Of a DNA stretch of 16,328 bases, positions 1-5,778 are shown piece by piece. Made by a program: the position numbers and the translations under genes. The DNA comes from Deferribacteres bacterium. GTDB lineage: Bacteria > Nitrospirota > Thermodesulfovibrionia > UBA6902. The first letter of the stretch is position 1, and each line of letters starts with the position of its first letter. Where the stretch lies: assembly GCA_013152795.1 (NCBI GenBank), contig JAADFS010000266.1, positions 1 to 16,328 of the forward strand, read 5' to 3'. A model generated the notes under the pieces. It was not told the DNA's origin. It did no database searches and was given only the letters and a program-made list of their open reading frames with translations.

Positions 1-1544
1 AGCGAGGCCCTCTTGTAGGTGGCGAACCGGCGGGCAAAACCGATTGTCAGGGCATTGGGGTCAAGCAACACGCCCGAAGCAAGGATGATACGCGGATCCG
101 CTGAATCATTGAGCCATCTCTGCCTCGCCCGCTCCCTGATCCTTACTATCAGCTTCATCTTCAGCCAGTAATGCGTCTTCCATATCTCCTCGTCCGGGAT
201 GTCCTCTATCAGCTTCCATGTCTCCTGCACATCCTGCTCGTTCAGCCAGTCCATGTCCATGTACTTGTTCAGCAGGAGCTGTATCCTCGGCTCAATCCAT
301 GTGGGGATGTGTATCCCGTTTGTTACGGACGCCACGGGTATATCCTCTTCGGAGACACCGGGCCATAGGGAGCGCCACATCCTGCGCGTAACCTCACCGT
401 GCCTCCGGCTGACGGCGTTTCTGTATTCAGACATTCTCATGGCAAAGGCCGTCATGTTGAACCCTGCGGCGGGGTTTTCCGGGCTCATTCCCATTTGCAT
501 GAAACCGTCCCTGTCAAGCCCGAGCGCGGGCCAGTAGTCATGGAAGTATTTCTCCATCAGGGAAAAGGGAAAGACGTCATGCCCCGCCGGCACTGGTGTA
601 TGGGTGGTAAATATAGTGGTCGCGCGGACCTCGGCCGATGCCTTCTCAAAGTCCAGCCCGGCCTCCACCCTTTCCCTGATGCGCTCGAGTATGGCAAAGG
701 CCGGATGCCCTTCGTTCAGGTGAAGGATTGAATGTTTTATACCGAGGGTGTTCAGTACCTCCGCCCCCCCGATCCCAAGGACGATCTCCTGCCGCAGGCG
801 CTGTTCCGGCCCGCCGATATAAAGGCGGGCGGATATTCCACGGTTCCACGGGTCGTTTATATCAAGGTCCGTATCCATCAGATACAGTGAGACCCTTCCC
901 ACCTGAACCTTCCATACCTCTACATAAACCGGCGGCCTGATGAAAGGTATCTTCACGGTCAGGGGATTGCCTTTATCATCAAGCACCCGCCGGATCGGCG
1001 CGTTCTCCCGGTCAACGGCCTCGCTTTCCCCCTCCTGCCAGCCGTCCGGCGTAACCCTCTGGCGTACATATCCACCCGGATACATAAAGCCCACCGCCAC
1101 CATGGGCACACCGAGATCACTGCATTCCTTGAGAAAGTCCCCGGCAAGAAAGCCGAGGCCCCCTGCGTAGAAAGGAAGAGAGTGATGAAGGCCGTACTCA
1201 GCGGAGAAATATGCAACCGGCAGTATCTCGTGCGCTGCGATGTTCGAGTAAAACCAGCCGCTGCCGGTATTCATCCCGGTATTGAACTTCGCCATGACCG
1301 CGTCATAGTGCCGGAGAAATTTCGGGTCCTTTGACGCGGCCTCCATGACCTCTTTACTGACCTCATGCAGCATCTTTACCGGATTATGCACGCTCACCTT
1401 CCAGTCGGTCCGGCTGAGCATCTTAAACAGCATCCTTGCCTCGGTATGCCAGCTCCACCACAGGTTGTACGCCAGCTCGCCCAGCCCCGATATCCTGTCC
1501 GGAATGTCCGGAAATATTTTTTTTATATCTTTTTCCGTATTCAT
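1..1544 (-). CDS. glgP: Alpha-glucan (glycogen/maltodextrin) phosphorylase, 5' part; runs off the left edge
   Basis: About 514 codons read on the minus strand from an ATG at 1544-1542; the C-terminal part, with the PLP lysine, lies outside the window. The N-terminus (residues about 8-60, with PDIPDRISGLGELAYNLWWS) is the DUF3417-type domain of the GT35 alpha-glucan phosphorylases. It is followed by family blocks such as VAYFSAEYGLHHSLPFYAGG, LNEGHPAFAILERIRE, TTHTPVPAGHD, VTNGIHIPTW and, at the edge, GFARRFATYKRA. The known reaction is phosphorolysis of alpha-1,4-glucans to glucose-1-phosphate in the cytoplasm. The start is chosen because the conserved N-terminus begins directly after it; the ribosome binding site is poor (a G-run). 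The gene diverges from nifH and there is no functional link visible beyond possible supply of carbon and reductant. Confidence 0.9.
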   Translation of the reverse strand, partial: MNTEKDIKKIFPDIPDRISGLGELAYNLWWSWHTEARMLFKMLSRTDWKVSVHNPVKMLHEVSKEVMEAASKDPKFLRHYDAVMAKFNTGMNTGSGWFYSNIAAHEILPVAYFSAEYGLHHSLPFYAGGLGFLAGDFLKECSDLGVPMVAVGFMYPGGYVRQRVTPDGWQEGESEAVDRENAPIRRVLDDKGNPLTVKIPFIRPPVYVEVWKVQVGRVSLYLMDTDLDINDPWNRGISARLYIGGPEQRLRQEIVLGIGGAEVLNTLGIKHSILHLNEGHPAFAILERIRERVEAGLDFEKASAEVRATTIFTTHTPVPAGHDVFPFSLMEKYFHDYWPALGLDRDGFMQMGMSPENPAAGFNMTAFAMRMSEYRNAVSRRHGEVTRRMWRSLWPGVSEEDIPVASVTNGIHIPTWIEPRIQLLLNKYMDMDWLNEQDVQETWKLIEDIPDEEIWKTHYWLKMKLIVRIRERARQRWLNDSADPRIILASGVLLDPNALTIGFARRFATYKRAS

Positions 1545-1556
1545 GAGAAGGCCCCC

Positions 1557-1573
1557 CGTTTATGCAACGTTAA
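1557..1573. repeat. Solitary end of the palindromic interspersed repeat
   Basis: This 17-nt string, CGTTTATGCAACGTTAA, is the exact reverse complement of 13070-13086, the left end of the large palindromic repeat upstream of ubiD. It lies 13 bases upstream of the glgP start codon. It is either a remnant of a repeat copy or a short chance match; 17 identical bases make chance less likely. Confidence 0.45.
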
Positions 1574-1643
1574 ATTCACAGCTTTCAGTATATATTATCC
1601 CGTTTCCCAAATCCACCCGGGAGCCGCGTCCGTCCCGCTTATC

Positions 1644-1698
1644 GCTACATAATTGTCGGTAAGCTTCAATATTGTTTGTATTAATACAATAATGTAGC
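1644..1698. repeat. Long inverted repeat upstream of nifH, enclosing a 14-bp perfect palindrome
   Basis: The 12-nt arms 1644-1655 (gctacataattg) and 1687-1698 (caataatgtagc) are inverted copies differing at one position. Between them lies a perfect 14-bp palindrome, TTGTATTAATACAA, at 1676-1689, which overlaps the NifA-type site. The position, in the divergent glgP/nifH intergenic region and about 45 bases upstream of the sigma-54 promoter, suggests an operator region. The protein that binds it cannot be named from sequence. Confidence 0.6.
1673..1688 (+). promoter_or_regulatory. NifA-type upstream activator sequence (TGT-N10-ACA)
   Basis: TGT at 1673-1675 and ACA at 1686-1688 are separated by exactly 10 bases, the published NifA consensus. 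The centre is about 87 bases upstream of the predicted transcription start near 1768, within the usual distance for NifA sites upstream of sigma-54 promoters. The motif has low information content, but its pairing with a good -24/-12 element supports it. NifA itself is not encoded in the window. Confidence 0.6.
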
Positions 1699-1723
1699 TA
1701 TATTTCAGGCGTGTTTTCTTGAA

Positions 1724-1736
1724 AATCACGGGGTTG
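1724..1736 (+). promoter_or_regulatory. Possible IHF site between the activator site and the sigma-54 promoter
   Basis: The bases AATCACGGGGTTG match the IHF consensus WATCAANNNNTTR at all but one defined position. The site sits between the NifA-type site and the -24/-12 element, where IHF bends DNA in many nif promoters. It is close to the promoter (6 bases from the -24 element) and the consensus is weak, so the call is tentative. Confidence 0.3.
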
Positions 1737-1741
1737 CAGGC

Positions 1742-1757
1742 TGGCATGCTTCTGGCT
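1742..1757 (+). promoter_or_regulatory. Sigma-54 (-24/-12) promoter of the nif operon
   Basis: TGGCATGCTTCTGGCT matches the RpoN consensus TGGCACGNNNNTTGCW at all but two defined positions and has the obligatory GG-N10-GC spacing (GG at 1743-1744, GC at 1755-1756). The predicted transcription start is near 1768, giving a leader of about 45 bases before the nifH ATG. Together with the upstream TGT-N10-ACA site this points to activation by a NifA-type enhancer-binding protein. Confidence 0.85.
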
Positions 1758-1812
1758 ACTACGAGAGCAGTTAAACAACAAATCAAAATCAATGCGTGAA
1801 AGGAGATTTCTT

Positions 1813-2655
1813 ATGAGGCAGATTGCAGTTTACGGCAAAGGCGGTATCGGAAAATCGACGACATCTCAGAATGTAGTCGCCGGTCTCTCGGAGGCAGGCT
1901 ACAAATGCATGATAGTGGGATGTGATCCCAAGGCGGACGCCACGAGACTTATACTCCACAAAAAGGCCCAGACCACGGTTATGGACCTTGCAAGGGAGAG
2001 GGGCAGTGTCGAGGACCTCGAGATAGAAGAGGTGCTGCTGACGGGTTACAGAAACATCAAGTGCGCCGAGTCCGGCGGGCCAGAGCCCGGCGTCGGATGC
2101 GCGGGCCGCGGCGTTATCACCGCCATAAACTTCCTTGAGGAAAACGGCGCCTATGAGGCTGACACGGACTTTGTCTTCTACGACGTTCTCGGCGACGTGG
2201 TCTGCGGCGGCTTTGCGATGCCCATCAGGGAGGGAAAGGCAAAAGAGATTTACATAGTCACCTCAGGAGAAATGATGGCCATGTATGCCGCCAACAATAT
2301 CTCCAGGGGCATCCTTAAATACGCGCAGAGCGGCGGCGTTCGCCTCGGCGGGCTTATCTGCAACAGCAGGAAGACGGACAAGGAATATGAACTGATCTCC
2401 GAGCTTGCAAGAAGGCTCAACACGCAGATGATCCATTTCATACCGAGAGACAACGAGGTACAGAGGGCGGAGCTGCGGAGGATGACGGTGATAGAGTATT
2501 CCCCCGACCACCCGCAGGCGGATGAATACAGGGCCCTGGCCAGGAAGATAGCCGAGAACAAGAACCTTGTAATCCCGACGCCGCTGTCAATGGATGAACT
2601 GGAAGGCCTGCTTATGGACTTCGGCATACTTGAGAGCGAAGACGCGGCGGTCTAA
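1813..2655 (+). CDS. nifH: Nitrogenase iron protein NifH (dinitrogenase reductase)
   Basis: This 280-residue protein is full length for the family. It is the ATP-dependent electron donor to NifDK and acts in the cytoplasm as a homodimer bridged by one [4Fe-4S] cluster. Visible features are the P-loop GKGGIGKST (residues 8-16), the cluster ligands Cys96 (GVGCAGRGV) and Cys131 (DVVCGGFAMP), and Arg99, the residue ADP-ribosylated by DRAT in some species. The start at 1813 is preferred because AGGAG (1801-1805) lies 7 bases upstream and the protein then begins MRQIAVYGKGG as in homologues; an ATG at 1792 would add seven residues without an RBS. It is first in the operon, after the sigma-54 promoter. 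A terminator-like hairpin follows the gene, which could favour more NifH than NifDK. Confidence 0.98.
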   Translation: MRQIAVYGKGGIGKSTTSQNVVAGLSEAGYKCMIVGCDPKADATRLILHKKAQTTVMDLARERGSVEDLEIEEVLLTGYRNIKCAESGGPEPGVGCAGRGVITAINFLEENGAYEADTDFVFYDVLGDVVCGGFAMPIREGKAKEIYIVTSGEMMAMYAANNISRGILKYAQSGGVRLGGLICNSRKTDKEYELISELARRLNTQMIHFIPRDNEVQRAELRRMTVIEYSPDHPQADEYRALARKIAENKNLVIPTPLSMDELEGLLMDFGILESEDAAV

Positions 2656-2658
2656 ACA

Positions 2659-2780
2659 CAGTGAAAGTTATCAGTGTCAGTGTCAGTGAAAAAAGAATTC
2701 GTAACCACTTCGGCGCTGGCGCAGGTACCCAAAAACCTGCTTTTTTGCTGTGCACTGACACTTACACTGACACTTACACT
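2659..2780. repeat. Inverted hexanucleotide-repeat element between nifH and nifD
   Basis: The left arm (about 2671-2688) consists of repeated GTGTCA units and the right arm (2753-2780) of the complementary ACTGAC/ACTTAC units, so the transcript can fold into a long stem. It fills most of the 146-bp nifH-nifD gap. The same kind of element occurs at 9835-9907 between nifI2 and fdxB. Function is unknown; a role in mRNA processing, stability or partial termination is plausible. Confidence 0.75.
2721..2746 (+). terminator. Weak terminator-like hairpin within the nifH-nifD gap
   Basis: GCAGGT (2721-2726) pairs with ACCTGC (2735-2740) across an 8-base loop and is followed directly by six T residues. 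The stem is short (6 bp), so it would probably act as a partial terminator or attenuator rather than a complete stop. It sits inside the loop of the surrounding inverted repeat. Confidence 0.4.
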
Positions 2781-2801
2781 AAAAAAACCTGGAGGAATTG
2801 A

Positions 2802-4229
2802 ATGAGTACAGCCATTAAAGAGACCCAGAAAATGATAGAGGAAGTACTGGAGGGGTATCCTGAGAAAACCAGGAAGGCCAGGGCCAGACATCTGGCGGCC
2901 AATGACCCGAGCGGGGAATGCAGTACGTGCAGAGTCAAGTCCAATGTGAAATCCCGCCCGGGTGTCATGACCGTCAGGGGATGCGCATATGCAGGTTCCA
3001 AGGGGGTTGTGTGGGGACCTGTAAAGGACCAGATTACCGTCAGCCACGGCCCCGTGGGCTGCGGCCAGTACAGTTGGTGGGCAAGGAGGAATTATTACAA
3101 CGGCCGGACAGGGATCGATACATTCGGCACGATGCACATTACCACGGATTTTCAGGAAAGGGATATCGTCTATGGAGGCGACAAGGCCCTGGAGGCTGCG
3201 CTGAACGAGCTGAGGGAGCTTATGCCTTTGGCGCGCGGTATCGGCATACTCTCGGAGTGTCCAGTAGGTCTCATAGGGGATGATATAGAGGCTGTGGCAA
3301 AAAAGGTGTCGGCCGAATTCGGTTATCCCATAGTGCCGGTAAGGTGCGAGGGATTCAGGGGTGTGAGCCAGTCCCTCGGCCACCATATCGCCAATGATAC
3401 CATCAGGGACCATGTGCTCGGCAGGGGCTCAATGGAGAAATCCACACCCTATGATGTGGCCCTGATCGGGGATTACAATATCGGGGGTGATGCATGGGCC
3501 TCGAGGAAGATGCTTGAGGAGATGGGTTTGAGGGTCATTGCCCAGTGGACGGGTGATGCATCGGTAAACGAGCTGGGTATTGCGCAGAAGTCGAAACTGA
3601 ATCTCATACACTGCTACCGCTCCATGAATTACATATGCAGGCACATGGAGGAAAAATACGGCATCCCGTGGGTGGAGTTCAATTTCTTCGGCCCCACGAA
3701 GATATACCAGAGCCTCAGAAAGATCGCCTCGTATTTTGACGACACCATCAAGGAGAATGCAGAGAAGATGATAGAGAAATACAAACCCCTGATGGATGCA
3801 GTGATAGAAAAGTACAGGCCGAGACTCCAGGACAAAAAGGTAATGCTCTATGTCGGCGGCCTCAGGCCGAGGCACACAATCGGCGCCTACGAGGACCTCG
3901 GCATGGAAGTTGTGGCCTCGGGGTATGAGTTCGGGCATGATGATGATTACAGGAGGACATACCCTGAAATGAAGGAAGGCGCCGTAATCATGGATGATGC
4001 CACGCTTTATGAACTGGAGGAATTCACGCGGAGGCTCAGGCCCGACATGGTGGGCTCGGGCATAAAGGAAAAATACTCGTATCACAAGATGGGCGTGCCT
4101 TTCAGGCAGATGCATTCCTGGGACTACAGCGGTCCCTACCACGGCTTTGACGGCTTCCCTGTGTTTGCAAGGGATATGGATATGACGGTAAACAGCCCGA
4201 CATGGAATCTCATACGGAGGAAAAGATGA
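2802..4229 (+). CDS. nifD: Nitrogenase molybdenum-iron protein alpha chain NifD
   Basis: This 475-residue protein is the alpha subunit of the alpha2-beta2 MoFe protein, where N2 is reduced at the FeMo-cofactor. The P-cluster ligands are Cys61 (RGCAYAGSK), Cys87 (GPVGCGQYSW) and Cys153 (SECPVGLIGDD). The FeMo-co ligands are Cys271 (LIHCYRSMNY) and His438 (QMHSWDYSGPYHGFDG). The active-site segment CEGFRGVSQSLGHH supplies Gln190 and His194, and Lys422 matches the homocitrate-contacting lysine. The long insertion seen in Clostridium-type NifD is absent. GGAGG (2791-2795) lies 6 bases before the ATG. No delta-subunit gene (vnfG/anfG) follows, which supports a Mo rather than V or Fe-only enzyme. 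The stop overlaps the nifK start. Confidence 0.98.
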   Translation: MSTAIKETQKMIEEVLEGYPEKTRKARARHLAANDPSGECSTCRVKSNVKSRPGVMTVRGCAYAGSKGVVWGPVKDQITVSHGPVGCGQYSWWARRNYYNGRTGIDTFGTMHITTDFQERDIVYGGDKALEAALNELRELMPLARGIGILSECPVGLIGDDIEAVAKKVSAEFGYPIVPVRCEGFRGVSQSLGHHIANDTIRDHVLGRGSMEKSTPYDVALIGDYNIGGDAWASRKMLEEMGLRVIAQWTGDASVNELGIAQKSKLNLIHCYRSMNYICRHMEEKYGIPWVEFNFFGPTKIYQSLRKIASYFDDTIKENAEKMIEKYKPLMDAVIEKYRPRLQDKKVMLYVGGLRPRHTIGAYEDLGMEVVASGYEFGHDDDYRRTYPEMKEGAVIMDDATLYELEEFTRRLRPDMVGSGIKEKYSYHKMGVPFRQMHSWDYSGPYHGFDGFPVFARDMDMTVNSPTWNLIRRKR

Positions 4230-5731
4230 AGATAAAAGACCATAATGAGCTCTTTCTGGAGCAGGAATACATTGAGCAGTTTAAAAGGAAAAAAGAATTT
4301 GAAAACCCCTGGCCTGAGGAAAAGGTCCAGGAGGTTGCTGAATGGACAAAGACCTGGGAGTACAGGGAAAAGAACTTTGCTCGCAGGCACATAAAGATCA
4401 ATCCGGCCAAGGCATGCCAGCCCCTGGGGTCGGTCTTCTGTTCATCAGGTTTTGAAGGAACCATGCCCTTTGTCCAGGGCGCGCAGGGCTGTGTGGCCTA
4501 TTTCAGGAGTCATCTGAGCCGGCATTTCAAGGAACCCATGGCCGCTATTTCCACGTCCATGACAGAGGATGCAGCCGTGTTCGGGGGGCTGAACAACATG
4601 CTCGAGGGGCTGCGCAATGCGTATAGCCTGTACAATCCGAAGATGATCTCTGTGTGCACCACCTGCATGGCCGAGGTCATAGGAGACGACCTGAATGCCT
4701 ACATAAAGCAGGCTAAGGACAAGGGTCTTATTCCGGAGGACCTCCCCGTGCCTTTTGCCCACACACCGAGTTTTGTGGGTTCGCACATCACGGGTTACGA
4801 CAATATGATGAAGGGGATACTGTCGGCCGTTACAGCAGGCAAAAAGGGCGGGCCCAATGGAAAGATCAATATCATCCCGGGTTTCGATACATATACCGGA
4901 AACTACCGTGAGCTGAAACGGCTTCTCAAAATAATGGATGTTGATTTCACGCTCCTATCGGATGTGAGTGATGTGTTTGACTCCCCAAATACAGGTGAAT
5001 ACAAGCTGTATCCCGGCGGCACGCCGCTGAATGATGCGGCGGACTCGGTAAACGCGGCCGCCACCATAGCGCTGCAGAAGTATTCGACGGTAAAGACCAT
5101 GAGCTACATACGCAGTGAATGGGGGCCCGAGGCCCTGGTGCTTTCCCCCATCGGCGTGAGGAACACCGATATGTTTTTTGATGAGATAAGCAGGATTACG
5201 GGTAAGCCCGTGCCGCAGGAGATAGAGGATGAAAGGGGAAGGGCGGTTGATGCAATGATTGATTCACACCCGTATGTCCATGGGAAGCGCTTTGCGCTGG
5301 TGGGCGATCCCGACCTTCTGCTGGGACTGATGAGCTTTATCATGGAGATGGGAGGAGTTCCCGTTCATATCGTCTGTACCAACGGTGATAAAAAGTTCCA
5401 GAAAGAGGCGGAAGCTCTCCTGAGTGAAAGCCCGTTCGGACAGGAAGGGACCGTTTATCCGGGCAGGGACATGTGGCATCTGAGGTCCCTGCTGTTTACC
5501 GAGCCAGTTGACCTGCTTATCGGGAACTCATATGCAAAGTTCCTGTGGAGGGATACGGGGACACCGCTTGTAAGGATCGGTTTCCCGCTGTTCGACAGGC
5601 ACCACCTGCACAGATACCCGATTATCGGATACCAGGGCGTGATAAACATGGTCAACTGGATAGTCAATACGGTTCTTGACGAGATGGACAGGAAGAGTAT
5701 GAATACAACGAGTTTTGATGTAATAAGGTGA
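4226..5731 (+). CDS. nifK: Nitrogenase molybdenum-iron protein beta chain NifK
   Basis: This 501-residue protein is the beta subunit of the MoFe protein and completes the P-cluster. Expected ligands are Cys64 (KACQPLGSVFC), Cys89 (GAQGCVAYFRSH) and Cys147 (CTTCMAEVIGDD), with the PSFVGSH segment carrying the conserved serine. The C-terminal part keeps the family motifs GNSYAKFL and RIGFPLFDRHHLHR. I chose the ATG at 4226, which overlaps the nifD stop (ATGA) and has GGAGG at 4216-4220 five bases upstream; the in-frame ATG at 4202 inside nifD has no such site. The overlap implies translational coupling and 1:1 synthesis with NifD. The N-terminal region of about 60 residues before Cys64 is of ordinary size for the Azotobacter-type subunit. 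Confidence 0.97.
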   Translation: MKIKDHNELFLEQEYIEQFKRKKEFENPWPEEKVQEVAEWTKTWEYREKNFARRHIKINPAKACQPLGSVFCSSGFEGTMPFVQGAQGCVAYFRSHLSRHFKEPMAAISTSMTEDAAVFGGLNNMLEGLRNAYSLYNPKMISVCTTCMAEVIGDDLNAYIKQAKDKGLIPEDLPVPFAHTPSFVGSHITGYDNMMKGILSAVTAGKKGGPNGKINIIPGFDTYTGNYRELKRLLKIMDVDFTLLSDVSDVFDSPNTGEYKLYPGGTPLNDAADSVNAAATIALQKYSTVKTMSYIRSEWGPEALVLSPIGVRNTDMFFDEISRITGKPVPQEIEDERGRAVDAMIDSHPYVHGKRFALVGDPDLLLGLMSFIMEMGGVPVHIVCTNGDKKFQKEAEALLSESPFGQEGTVYPGRDMWHLRSLLFTEPVDLLIGNSYAKFLWRDTGTPLVRIGFPLFDRHHLHRYPIIGYQGVINMVNWIVNTVLDEMDRKSMNTTSFDVIR

Positions 5732-5778
5732 GGCGGGTTGCGGGTTGATGCGGAAGGCAGCGCGCCGGGAGAATAATT

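Noticed and set aside
2671..2780. Repeated units in the nif gaps considered as a CRISPR array
   Set aside because: Units are 6-7 bases without unique spacers of 30-40 bases, and there are no cas genes.
3429..4142. Minus-strand open reading frame of 237 codons within nifD
   Set aside because: It is the antisense shadow of a well-supported nifD; no family resemblance and no ribosome binding site.
2802..5731. Possibility that the structural genes are vanadium or iron-only nitrogenase (vnf/anf)
   Set aside because: No delta-subunit gene lies between or after the D and K genes, and NifK has the full-length N-terminus and nifEN/nifX follow, all as in molybdenum nitrogenase.
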